Part shown: piece after piece, positions 1-7,807 of the stretch
Layout: every line of letters starts with the position of its first letter
How positions within the stretch are numbered: the first letter of the stretch is position 1
NCBI GenBank assembly: GCA_036351055.1
Contig: JAZBOH010000125.1
Span: 62,001 to 126,000 of the forward strand
Source of the DNA: JABDPF01 sp036351055
GTDB taxonomy: Bacteria; Pseudomonadota; Gammaproteobacteria; Xanthomonadales; SZUA-36
Length of the DNA: 64,000 nt
Reading direction: 5' to 3'
Made by a program: the position numbers and the translations under genes
Notes under the pieces: model-generated
What the model saw: only the letters and a program-made list of their open reading frames with translations
Databases searched by the model: none
What the model was told of the DNA's origin: nothing

Positions 1-1061
1 ATAAGTGCTTGGGAAAGGGCAAACGCCTGTGGGTGTGCCAGCGAAACCTGGCTGCCGCGCTGGTCGCCCTGGCGTGGCGTCAGCAGCGTGACATCGGGCA
101 TATCCCGGGCCAGGATTTCATCGATAAAACACTGGCCAAGGGCGAGTGACTTTTTGCGAATGGCGCCAAGTGAAACGCCTTCGAACACATCCAGCGCGGT
201 ATCGAGCGCCACCATGCCCAGTATCCCGGGCGTGCCGGCGAGGTAGCGCTGCACCCCCTGCGCGGGTTCGTAATCCGGCTCAAATTCAAAAGCTCTTTTG
301 TGGCCCATCCATCCGCTCAGGGCTTGGTTCACCCGGTCCTGGTGGCGGCGGGCCAGGTAGAGGAAGGCGGGTGCGCCCGGCCCCCCGTTCAGGAACTTGT
401 AGCCACAACCGACCGCCATGTCGACGCCGCAGCGGTCCAGTTCAACAGGCATGACGCCCGCGCTGTGCGCCAGGTCCCACAGTACGAGGGCGCCCTGCGC
501 GTGGGCGGCCTCTGTGAGATCGGCCATGTCGTGCAAGCATCCGTCGCGGAAATTCACCTGGGTCAGCATCAGGACGGCAACGTCCTCGTCCAGTGACGGC
601 AACAGCCTGTCTGCGGAGACCATGCGCAGCTGACAACGCTCCGGCCCAAGAAGTCCGGCCAGTCCCTGGCCCATGTACAGGTCGGTGGGAAAATTATCCT
701 GCTGCGACACGATCACTTTGCGCCCCGGCCGCAGCGCCAGGGCCGTGCTGAGCAGCTTGAACAGGTTGACCGAGATGCTGTCGGCGCAGATCACCTGGCC
801 CGGCGCCGCACCCACCAGGGACGCGATCTTCTCGCCGACTCTACCGGGCAGGTCAATCCAGTTGTGTTTGTTCCAACTCGAAATCAGGTCCTGGCCCCAC
901 TCCTGTTGAACGAACTGGCTGATACGTTCGTGAACCGCGCGGGGCAGGGCGCCGAGCGAGTTTCCGTCCAGGTAGACCTTGTCCCGCGGCAAATCGAATA
1001 AATCACGCAGGCTCGCCAACGGGTCCACGGCATCCAGCTGCCTGAAGCTTGATGAACTCAC
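1..1061 (-). CDS. kynU: Kynureninase, C-terminus cut by the window edge
   Basis: PLP enzyme that cleaves kynurenine to anthranilate and alanine. The frame is open for 353 residues and runs off the left edge. Visible family marks are YLDGNSLGALP near residues 30-40, WDLAHSAG near 195-202 and the PLP-lysine motif GYKFLNGGPG with Lys222. The start is a GTG at 1059-1061 that overlaps the TGA of the formamidase gene as GTGA, which suggests translational coupling. No frameshift was found in the visible part. Its product feeds anthranilate and aromatic catabolism. Identification is by motif recognition and operon context, not by a search. Confidence 0.92.
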   Translation of the reverse strand, partial: MSSSSFRQLDAVDPLASLRDLFDLPRDKVYLDGNSLGALPRAVHERISQFVQQEWGQDLISSWNKHNWIDLPGRVGEKIASLVGAAPGQVICADSISVNLFKLLSTALALRPGRKVIVSQQDNFPTDLYMGQGLAGLLGPERCQLRMVSADRLLPSLDEDVAVLMLTQVNFRDGCLHDMADLTEAAHAQGALVLWDLAHSAGVMPVELDRCGVDMAVGCGYKFLNGGPGAPAFLYLARRHQDRVNQALSGWMGHKRAFEFEPDYEPAQGVQRYLAGTPGILGMVALDTALDVFEGVSLGAIRKKSLALGQCFIDEILARDMPDVTLLTPRQGDQRGSQVSLAHPQAFALSQAL

Positions 1062-1921
1062 GGGGTCAGCAACTCCTCGATAAGGGCGAGCAAGCGGGGG
1101 AAAGCCGCGGTGCGCGGGTGGATCAGGTCAAAATGCCCGGCGCCCTCGAGTCTCACCCGCTTCGCCTGTGGCAAAGCGTCTGCCTGGCCAATCGGGACGA
1201 TCGGGTCCTGGTCGCCGTGCAGCAAGACAATGGGAACGGCCGAACCCAGTTGCGATGGTGACGCCTGCGCATAACGTTCCGGTTTTTCGGCGGGCGAACC
1301 GCCCACCAGTTGTGACGTGGCCTGTTGGCAGCTGTTCTGCCCTTCCGAATAGGCGGCGAGGTCGGTAATGGCGGCAAGGCCGATAACGGCTTGGGGCATG
1401 TACAGCTTCTCACGATATAGGGGGGCTGTTTTTTCCAGCAAGGGACGTCCCGCCGCCCACAAAGCGAGGTGCCCTCCGGCCGAGTGACCCACCAGGATCG
1501 CGCGCGACAGGTCCAGTCGCGGGTCTTCCATCGAGGCGATGAATTCCAGACCCAGCGAAATATCATCGAATGTTCCTGGCCAACCGCCACCTTTCTGCCC
1601 AAGTCGCCGGTATTCCAGCGCGATGACGGCGAACCCGCTGGCGGCTATTGCGGCAGCCAGCGGGAAAATGTGTGAAACATCGTATTCGGCCAGCCAACAA
1701 CCGCCGTGGACCAGTACCACGAGCGGCGCCGGGGCGGAACCAGCCGCCGGGAACCACAGCTCCAGATATTGTTCCGGTTCTGTTCCATAGACCAGGTGCT
1801 GATCAGCCGCCCGGTAGTCGAGTTCGGTGATTTCTTTGAAGGTCGTCTGCAAGGCTGGCCCGGTGCTCAAATCAAGGGTTGGAGTGAATAGTAACAAGAA
1901 GGGCAGTACGGCAGAGCGCAC
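1058..1921 (-). CDS. Alpha/beta hydrolase, probable kynurenine formamidase
   Basis: Predicted 287-residue secreted or membrane-anchored hydrolase. Near its N-terminus lies the oxyanion motif HGGCW (HGGxW is typical of kynurenine formamidases and related esterases). The nucleophile elbow is GHSAGGH, followed later by the acid and base region LHGDQDPIVP and GAGHFD. A GTG at 1919-1921 is preferred because AAGGA lies about 9 bases upstream and it opens a hydrophobic signal-like segment; longer frames would overlap the upstream gene. The GTGA overlap with kynureninase supports hydrolysis of N-formylkynurenine. An export signal is unusual for this enzyme, so another esterase role remains possible. 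Confidence 0.75.
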   Translation of the reverse strand: MRSAVLPFLLLFTPTLDLSTGPALQTTFKEITELDYRAADQHLVYGTEPEQYLELWFPAAGSAPAPLVVLVHGGCWLAEYDVSHIFPLAAAIAASGFAVIALEYRRLGQKGGGWPGTFDDISLGLEFIASMEDPRLDLSRAILVGHSAGGHLALWAAGRPLLEKTAPLYREKLYMPQAVIGLAAITDLAAYSEGQNSCQQATSQLVGGSPAEKPERYAQASPSQLGSAVPIVLLHGDQDPIVPIGQADALPQAKRVRLEGAGHFDLIHPRTAAFPRLLALIEELLTP

Positions 1922-1947
1922 CAGGGAGAGTCCTTGTAGCCGTTTAC

Positions 1948-2883
1948 CTAGAATAACAGGCTCCAGCCCACGTTGAAGCTGTCCAGGTCGGCGCCCTTGT
2001 CGTTCTGGGTGCGCGCCCTGAGCCAGGAAAACTTGAGCCCCTGTTGCCGGTTGATGGGCAAGCCCAGGCTCAGCGCTGTTAGCCAGTTGTCTACCTGCAG
2101 ATCCTTGTCGACACGGTTGACAAAGGCATCGCCTCCATGGCCGTACGCCGTGCTGAAAGAAGCCCACAAGCCGGGTTTGAAGGTATAGATCACGTGTCCC
2201 TGGATGGCCAAAAGCACCTCGTTTTCCAGCTTGTTGCCACCCCAGAAGTCATTGTTGTCGCTGTACCAGAACAGGGAGCCGGTCAGTTCGTAGGTCCACT
2301 TCTTGCGCGTGTGGGTCACGCCCAGCTGTGGGCGGACCACCCAGCGATTGGCGCCCAGGTTGATCAGCTTTTCGGGGTAATACTCACCCCAGGGGACCTT
2401 CAGGCTGACGGCAGCGCCCACGACGGTATTGGATTTTGGACTCCTGGCAAATTCCTGCAGCGTTTCCGCGGGTGCGCCGTACAGCAGAACCGAGAGCCTG
2501 ACCCTGGGGTCGCGGAAGCCCCGCCTGCGGGTTTTGGCCGGCTCGCCTTCCAGCAGGCCATGCCAATTGCCCGTGGCGTAGGGGACCGTGAAATCAGCCC
2601 GCGCTGACTTACCCAGGAAGTTGAACGTCCTCAGATAAACCAGGCCGATACCCGCCATTTCCACCTCGACATCTTCCAGCTGCAAAACCGGATCGAAGTA
2701 AATATCACCCTCACCATAGGATGTACCAAGGCCCAGGACGTTCAGGCCGGTGGGCATATGGGTCCAGCGGCGAGGCTCGAGGTCTTGCGCCTGCAAGCCA
2801 AAGGAAGCAAAAAGCAGCCATGCCGCTACGACCAGGCGAAGCCAGGGGGTGGGGCCGGTTTTACTTGCCGAGGTTTGCCTCAT
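1948..2883 (-). CDS. Outer-membrane beta-barrel protein, MetA-pathway/phenol-type transporter family
   Basis: This 311-residue protein has a cleavable signal peptide (about residues 15-32, ending LQAQD) and alternating aromatic/hydrophobic strands, and ends in a C-terminal Phe (WSLLF), all typical of outer-membrane barrels. It resembles the family often annotated as putative MetA-pathway of phenol degradation or SphA-like transporters. It is the first gene of a minus-strand set with the formamidase and kynureninase (26-base gap), so it may carry an aromatic or tryptophan-derived compound across the outer membrane. The substrate is inference. Confidence 0.7.
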   Translation of the reverse strand: MRQTSASKTGPTPWLRLVVAAWLLFASFGLQAQDLEPRRWTHMPTGLNVLGLGTSYGEGDIYFDPVLQLEDVEVEMAGIGLVYLRTFNFLGKSARADFTVPYATGNWHGLLEGEPAKTRRRGFRDPRVRLSVLLYGAPAETLQEFARSPKSNTVVGAAVSLKVPWGEYYPEKLINLGANRWVVRPQLGVTHTRKKWTYELTGSLFWYSDNNDFWGGNKLENEVLLAIQGHVIYTFKPGLWASFSTAYGHGGDAFVNRVDKDLQVDNWLTALSLGLPINRQQGLKFSWLRARTQNDKGADLDSFNVGWSLLF

Positions 2884-3054
2884 GGTTCAGCCGTGCTCGT
2901 TTTGTGCTCAGGGGTGAATAGTACCGGACTTCGCCTGGGGCTGAAATTTCGATAACGCGGTAGCAGCGTGATTGCCGGCTGTCGATCACGTTCTTTGGCG
3001 CTATACTCCCTGTTTATGCCAGTCTTGGCGAAACCACTCCGGAAAGGAAGAAGA

Positions 3055-4704
3055 ATGGCTCTATTCATCCTCGCATTGATGCTGACAAGCCAGGTGGCAT
3101 ACGCTGCCGAAGAAGGCCACGACCACGAAATCATCCTGAAAAACGGCACGGTTTATGACGGCGGTGGTGCGCCTCCTTACCAGGCTGACATCGCCATCGA
3201 CGGGGATCGCATCACGGCCATCGGAGACCTCGCGGGGAAAAGCGCCGCAACCGAAATCGATGTCGACGGCCTGGCCGTCGCGCCGGGGTTCATCAATACG
3301 CTGAGCTGGTCCAATACGTCGCTGATCCAGGATGGACGCTCCATGAGCGACATCTACCAGGGCGTCACCCTGGAAGTAATGGGCGAGGGGCATTCCATGG
3401 GCCCCTTGAACGAGGCCATGAAGGCCGAAAAGCTCGAAGAGCAGGGTGATATCAAGTACGACGTTGCCTGGACCACCCTGGGCGAGTACCTCCAGCACCT
3501 CGAAGACCTCGGCGTTTCGACCAACGTGGCGTCCTTCGTGGGTGCATCCACCGTGCGCCTGCACGAGGTGGGTTACGAAGACCGACCCGCCACCGCGGAG
3601 GAATTGCAGCGAATGAAGGAACTGGTTCGCCAGGCCATGAGGGAAGGCGCCGTGGGGCTGTCCTCGGCCCTGGTTTATGTACCTGGCAATTTTTCATCCA
3701 CCGAAGAATTGGTCGAACTGGCCAGCGCTGCAGCCGAATTTGATGGCTTGTACACTTCGCACATGCGCAACGAGGGCAAAAACATCTTCGAGGCGCTCGA
3801 TGAATTCCTGGCCATCGTCCGGGGGTCCGGAATCCGGGGGGAAATTTACCATCTGAAGGTCTCCGGGAAAGAGAACTGGGACAAACTCGAAGGGGTCATC
3901 AGCCGGGTGGAACAGGCCCGCGCCGAGGGGCTGGCCGTCACCGCCGATATGTACACCTACCACGCCAGTTCCACCGGCCTGACCATCGAGTTGCCGGGCT
4001 GGGCCAAGGAAGGCGGCCACGACGCCATGATACAACGCCTGAAGGATCCGGAAATACGTGTCCGGATGATCGCCGATATGGACATGATTCCGCCGGAGGA
4101 CCTGCTCCTCACCAGTTTCGAGACCGAGGCGCTGCGTCCGCTCACCGGCAAGACCCTGGCCGAGGTGGCCGCGGCGCGGGGAACCTCCCCCGAAGAAACG
4201 GCGTTCGACCTGATCGTTGAAGACGACAGCCGTATCGGCACGGTGCGTTTCACCATGAGCGAAGACAATATCCGCCGGAAAATCGGCTTGCCCTGGATGA
4301 GTTTCTGCTCGGATTCCGCCTCGCAGTTTCCGGAGCCGCCGTTTACCTACTCGCAGCCCCACCCCCGGGGCTACGGTGCCTTTGCCCGTTTGCTGGGAAA
4401 ATATGTTCGTGACGAGCAAGTGATACCCCTTGAGGAGGCCATCCGTCGATTGACCCGCCTGCCGGCCAGCAACCTCAGGCTGGAACGCCGCGGCATGCTG
4501 GTGCCGGGTTACTTCGCAGACGTCGTGGTTTTTGATCCCGCCAGGGTCAGAGACAAGGCTACTTTTGAAGAGCCACACCAGTTGGCGGAGGGCATGGTCC
4601 ACGTCTTTGTCAACGGAACCCAGGTGTTGAATGGCGGCAAGCATACGGGTGCCGTGCCGGGGCGGTTCGTGAAAGGGCCGGGATACGCACCTCAATCCCA
4701 ATAG
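3055..4704 (+). CDS. Exported amidohydrolase, D-aminoacylase-like, with altered metal site
   Basis: A 549-residue protein with a signal peptide ending AYAAEE. The ATG at 3055 is chosen over an upstream in-frame start because GGAAAGGAAGAAG precedes it. The fold follows N-acyl-D-amino-acid deacylases: VKNGTVYDG-like N-terminal strands, YTSHMRNEG (His236), IYHLKVSG (His266) and FCSDSAS (Asp). The usual first-strand HxH metal motif is replaced by LSW at residues 83-85, and the Cys of the NCG-type loop is absent (GEGHSMGP). I recall related gammaproteobacterial proteins with the same LSW variant, so this may define a subfamily. Substrate unknown. Confidence 0.75.
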   Translation: MALFILALMLTSQVAYAAEEGHDHEIILKNGTVYDGGGAPPYQADIAIDGDRITAIGDLAGKSAATEIDVDGLAVAPGFINTLSWSNTSLIQDGRSMSDIYQGVTLEVMGEGHSMGPLNEAMKAEKLEEQGDIKYDVAWTTLGEYLQHLEDLGVSTNVASFVGASTVRLHEVGYEDRPATAEELQRMKELVRQAMREGAVGLSSALVYVPGNFSSTEELVELASAAAEFDGLYTSHMRNEGKNIFEALDEFLAIVRGSGIRGEIYHLKVSGKENWDKLEGVISRVEQARAEGLAVTADMYTYHASSTGLTIELPGWAKEGGHDAMIQRLKDPEIRVRMIADMDMIPPEDLLLTSFETEALRPLTGKTLAEVAAARGTSPEETAFDLIVEDDSRIGTVRFTMSEDNIRRKIGLPWMSFCSDSASQFPEPPFTYSQPHPRGYGAFARLLGKYVRDEQVIPLEEAIRRLTRLPASNLRLERRGMLVPGYFADVVVFDPARVRDKATFEEPHQLAEGMVHVFVNGTQVLNGGKHTGAVPGRFVKGPGYAPQSQ

Positions 4705-4766
4705 TGTTCTTAGAGACACGGTTGAGCTGACCTCTCTGCACGGCCATGGCTACCTGCAGTTTGCGC

Positions 4767-5438
4767 TCAGTGCCCTTCCCCGGAAGGTCTTTCAATGGCC
4801 TCCCGGGCTTCACGCACACCGTATTCGGCCGCCATTTCCACCCAGTAGTTTTTTTGCTGCTTCCAGTACGATTCCTGAGCTTCAAGGCCCAGCCTGCCGC
4901 TCTCAGAGCTGAGTAAAAGTTCATTGTAGTAGTGCGCTGATTCATGGCCCGCCTCAATGGCCTGCGCCAGCCAGTAAAGCGCTCTTTCCCGATCAAGTGG
5001 AAAGACTTGCCCGGTTCCAAGCAGGATGGCGAGATTCACCTGGGCGTCCGGATCGCCCTGTTCTGCTGCCGCTTTGAATAGCCGTCCCGCGGTTTTTGTT
5101 TCCTCGGGTAATCCGCCCATGCCGAAGAAATACAGTTCACCGAGCCGGAACTGTGCCGGCGCAAATTGTTGGCCTGCCGATTTCTTGAACCAATAAACTG
5201 CCTGCTGGTAATCGACGTTAACGCCCTCCCCGTTGGCGTACATCATTGCAACATTGTATTGGGCCACGGCGTTTCCAAGCTCCGCAGCCTGGGTATAGAG
5301 GGAAAAAACTTCTTCGAGCCTTGCTGAGCCATGCAGCCTGATGGCTTCTGCATACAATCGATCGGCCTGCTTGTCAGCGTGTGCTGTAAGCACAAACAAT
5401 GTCAGGAAAGACAGGGAAACGACTCCGGTTCTTTTCAT
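4767..5438 (-). CDS. Secreted Sel1-repeat (TPR-like) protein
   Basis: A 223-residue protein beginning MKRTGVVSLSF with a signal peptide ending THADK. It carries about four Sel1-like repeats of 36 residues, e.g. AQYNVAMMYANGEGV, AQFRLGELYFFGMGG, AQVNLAILLGTGQVF. The start at 5438 fits the signal peptide and has AGGA about 7 bases upstream; the open frame extends 49 codons further without support. Sel1 repeats form solenoid protein-binding surfaces, so a periplasmic scaffold or adaptor role is likely. Its neighbours give no specific partner. Confidence 0.8.
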   Translation of the reverse strand: MKRTGVVSLSFLTLFVLTAHADKQADRLYAEAIRLHGSARLEEVFSLYTQAAELGNAVAQYNVAMMYANGEGVNVDYQQAVYWFKKSAGQQFAPAQFRLGELYFFGMGGLPEETKTAGRLFKAAAEQGDPDAQVNLAILLGTGQVFPLDRERALYWLAQAIEAGHESAHYYNELLLSSESGRLGLEAQESYWKQQKNYWVEMAAEYGVREAREAIERPSGEGH

Positions 5439-5501
5439 GTTGATATCCTGATCTTGTCCGCTTCGATAGAGATCCGGTTCACGTCCATTTAGTATTTGAT
5501 C

Positions 5502-6281
5502 ATGAATTATCCACTTGCCGATACGGGGCACAAGACTGTCGATGACCTCGGGTCCTGGGTCCGGGCACACCGGGTTACTGCCCACCTGGTGATTCCGGCT
5601 GTTGCTTCTCTTAGCCTGATGGCCCTGTATTTTTCAGGCGTCCAGACACTCCAGTCCATCGTTGCGCCTTCAATCGAAGGGCTGCCAGCGTTCTCCTGGC
5701 GCGAGTTCGGCGCACTCGAGACGATGCAGAACCTGGTCCTGCTGGCCATCATTTTTCAGCTTGTCGAGGCACTGATTCGCCTGCGCGGCCCCTGTGTGAA
5801 GCTGGGTTGTACAGTGCTGCTGACCTTTACCGCTTTCCTGTTTCTGGAAGAAATCGACTACGGAGCGCACTGGGTTGGGCTGCTCACGGAGCAAAAGCAG
5901 CCTCTTTCGCCACACACCTGGGGCCGCAACGTCCACAACCGCTTGACCGAGGACGGCGTGCAGTACGGCAGCTATATGAAAGCTGCATCCAAGGTCATCG
6001 TGGTGCTTGTGTTTGTTGCTGCGCCGTTTTTGCTTCGACGTTCAACCCAACTGGCTGTGCGCCTGCTTCGCCCCTCGCGCTGGATGGCAGCCACGGCCTT
6101 TTTGATGTTCCTTCTATCGCTGCTTGCACACGCACTCGATCAAGCCGGGCTGTCCGAAATCAATGGGATTCGAGGAAACCTCCAGTACAATATCTCGGAA
6201 TTTCGGGAACTCAACTTGTATTATCTTTTCCTGTTGTATTTTGTCGATCTCAGGTGCCGGTTCCGGACCTTCGGCACCTGA
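5502..6281 (+). CDS. Multi-pass inner-membrane protein of unknown function
   Basis: A 259-residue protein with about five to six hydrophobic segments (roughly 30-47, 75-92, 100-118, 165-182, 192-210 and 235-250). Between segments lies EEIDYGAHWVG followed about 25 residues later by NVHN. This recalls membrane proteins of unknown function that carry an EEISWGQ-like motif followed by NLHN. Start choice: ATG at 5502, with an in-frame TTG six bases earlier as alternative. It is divergent from the Sel1 gene with only 63 bases between starts. No function can be assigned. Confidence 0.65.
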   Translation: MNYPLADTGHKTVDDLGSWVRAHRVTAHLVIPAVASLSLMALYFSGVQTLQSIVAPSIEGLPAFSWREFGALETMQNLVLLAIIFQLVEALIRLRGPCVKLGCTVLLTFTAFLFLEEIDYGAHWVGLLTEQKQPLSPHTWGRNVHNRLTEDGVQYGSYMKAASKVIVVLVFVAAPFLLRRSTQLAVRLLRPSRWMAATAFLMFLLSLLAHALDQAGLSEINGIRGNLQYNISEFRELNLYYLFLLYFVDLRCRFRTFGT

Positions 6282-6432
6282 CGGATCTGCGGATTTCGGG
6301 CCGGGAACACGGCCACAGAGTCTATTTCTAAAACCTATCATAAACATAAGAACAATCAATTATACGAATGAAGTGATATGTGGGAACATTGCCCCACGTC
6401 AAATTTACCTGACCTAGTCAATACACTTAATC

Positions 6433-6450
6433 CGGTCATCGTGATGACCG
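6433..6450. promoter_or_regulatory. Short dyad just upstream of the peroxiredoxin ribosome binding site
   Basis: CGGTCATC and GATGACCG are 8-base inverted arms around GT. The dyad ends directly before AAAGGAG, the Shine-Dalgarno sequence of the peroxiredoxin. It could be an operator or an mRNA element affecting translation. No OxyR-like pattern was recognised nearby. Confidence 0.35.
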
Positions 6451-6463
6451 AAAGGAGAAAGCC

Positions 6464-6994
6464 ATGAGTAAGAAAGTACCCCAGGTTGTATTCAAGACCC
6501 GTGTTCGTGACGAATCTGTCGAAGGCGAAAACCCGTTCCGTTGGCAGGACGTAAGCACTGACGACATCTTCGCCGGCAAGCGGGTGGTCGTGTTTGCACT
6601 TCCCGGTGCGTTTACACCGACCTGTTCCACCACCCACCTGCCTGGCTACGAAGCAGCCTACGACCTGTTCAAGGCGGAAGGTGTTGACGAAATCTATTGC
6701 CTGAGCGTGAACGACGCATTTGTCATGTTCCAGTGGGGCAAGCACCTCGGCGCCGAGAAAGTGAAACTGCTGCCGGATGGTAACGGCGACTTCACCCGTG
6801 GCATGGACATGCTGGTGGCGAAGGATAACCTCGGTTTCGGCCCACGCTCCTGGCGCTACTCGATGCTGGTTGAGGACGGTGAAGTCGTTAAGGTATTTTC
6901 AGAAGAAGGCATGCAGGACGATTGCCCGACGGACCCCTTCGAAGTCAGCGATGCAGGCACCATGCTGACCTACATCCGAGGCCTGAACGCCTAA
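6464..6994 (+). CDS. Peroxiredoxin, Prx5/hybrid type without glutaredoxin domain
   Basis: A 176-residue thiol peroxidase that reduces peroxides in the cytoplasm. The active-site segment PGAFTPTCSTTHLPGY carries the peroxidatic Cys; GPRSWRYSMLVEDG is the family C-terminal region. There is another Cys in QDDCPTDPF. Proteins of this type are often fused to glutaredoxin; here the glutaredoxin part is absent. The start at 6464 has AAAGGAGAAAGCC upstream. A strong hairpin with a T tract follows the stop codon by about 18 bases and should terminate transcription. Confidence 0.9.
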   Translation: MSKKVPQVVFKTRVRDESVEGENPFRWQDVSTDDIFAGKRVVVFALPGAFTPTCSTTHLPGYEAAYDLFKAEGVDEIYCLSVNDAFVMFQWGKHLGAEKVKLLPDGNGDFTRGMDMLVAKDNLGFGPRSWRYSMLVEDGEVVKVFSEEGMQDDCPTDPFEVSDAGTMLTYIRGLNA

Positions 6995-7006
6995 GAAGTA
7001 CTTTTG

Positions 7007-7324
7007 CTAAATAAAGGGGCCGGATACATTTAACGGCGATAATTGTATCCGGCCCCTTTTTCTAAACGGCGCCACCATGCGGTTAAAGTAATGGGGCCGG
7101 ATACATTTAACTTGAAAAATTGTATCCGGCCCCTTTTTTTTGAAACCTTCAAGGCGGTCCTGATAGTCCGCTTTCGACAGCGCCAGCACAGGCAGGTCCA
7201 TTACCCCGGCTTCCGCTACCGCCTGAACAGTGCTTTCCTGTTGTTCGCAGCCAACCAGGACAAGCAGTGACAGCAGCAGGAACAGGTTCAGCAGGCTGGG
7301 GCAAGGTGGCTTCTTTGAACTCAC
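7007..7324 (-). CDS. Small lipoprotein, C-terminus overrun by palindromic repeats
   Basis: A 105-residue frame with a lipoprotein signal (LLSLLVLVGC, acylated Cys near residue 26). Only about the first 65 residues (to RLEGFKK) look native; the remaining 40 are encoded by two GGGGCCGGATACA hairpins and the spacer between them. Its start overlaps the GNAT stop codon as ATGA, so it is the last gene of the aminomutase operon. The frame is probably truncated by repeat insertion or decay, or reads through the repeats. Function unknown. Confidence 0.5.
   Translation of the reverse strand: MSSKKPPCPSLLNLFLLLSLLVLVGCEQQESTVQAVAEAGVMDLPVLALSKADYQDRLEGFKKKGPDTIFQVKCIRPHYFNRMVAPFRKRGRIQLSPLNVSGPFI
7013..7061. 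terminator. GGGGCCGGATACA-family hairpin 1, with T tract
   Basis: Arms of 13 bases (7016-7028 and 7044-7056) pair perfectly, extended to 16 by AAA/TTT, and TTTTT follows. It lies after the peroxiredoxin gene and inside the 3' part of the convergent lipoprotein frame. It acts as a probable bidirectional terminator and belongs to a repeat family also found at 7093 and 62964-63104. Confidence 0.7.
7093..7141. repeat. GGGGCCGGATACA-family hairpin 2
   Basis: Second copy: arms 7093-7105 and 7121-7133, a 15-base loop and eight T's after it. The loop differs from copy 1 while the arms are identical, as in REP-like palindromic units. It encodes residues of the lipoprotein frame on the minus strand. 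Confidence 0.75.
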
Positions 7325-7797
7325 AAGTGGGGTGACGATGACCGGCCGGCCGGCTTGCTGTAAATCCGGGCGGTTGTTCCGTCGCGTTCGTAGCCGTCCT
7401 CGATCTGTTTCCAGCCGTATTTCTCGTAGTAACCTTCGTGGTCCGTGGTCAGGTAGACCATTGAAAACCCGGCTTCTTCAGCTTCCTCGCAGGCATGTTC
7501 AAGCAGCAGGCTACCCAACTGCTGTCCCCTTTCCCTTTCTTCAATGAAAAGAGCGGCGAACCAGGGGTAAAGGTCGTGCCGGCTGATGAAGTCATTGGTG
7601 ACCAGGCCATAGCAGCCGATCGGCCTGCCGTCGCGGAGCAAAAGATAAAAGCGCGGCAGGGGCTGACCGGGGCGGGAGGAGTGGGCAATGGCGTCCAGGT
7701 AGAACGTCTTGCTGATTCCGTTCCATGCCCGGTTGAAATAGGCGGCGGCCTTTTCAAGACCGCCGCTGTAGTTGCGTACGTTGACGATTTCGATCAT
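7321..7797 (-). CDS. GNAT-family N-acetyltransferase
   Basis: 158 residues starting MIEIVNVRNY. The acetyl-CoA binding signature is RGQQLGSLLLEHACEEA, followed by VYLTTDHEGYYEKYGW. The ATG at 7797 is chosen because the longer frame would overlap the thiolase gene; the thiolase stop lies 10 bases upstream. It shares the operon with the aminomutase. In Bacillus the kamA operon also holds an acetyltransferase (YodP) for beta-lysine, but YodP is longer, so equivalence is only suggestive. Confidence 0.8.
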   Translation of the reverse strand: MIEIVNVRNYSGGLEKAAAYFNRAWNGISKTFYLDAIAHSSRPGQPLPRFYLLLRDGRPIGCYGLVTNDFISRHDLYPWFAALFIEERERGQQLGSLLLEHACEEAEEAGFSMVYLTTDHEGYYEKYGWKQIEDGYERDGTTARIYSKPAGRSSSPHL

Positions 7798-7807
7798 GGT
7801 TTCCCGA

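Noticed and set aside
2960..3010. A sigma-70 promoter before the amidohydrolase using TATACT at 3002.
   Set aside because: No -35 element lies at a suitable distance; TTGCCG is 24 bases away.
3694..4719. A 341-codon minus-strand frame opposite the amidohydrolase.
   Set aside because: Antisense shadow without motifs or signal; the plus-strand gene has family motifs and a ribosome site.
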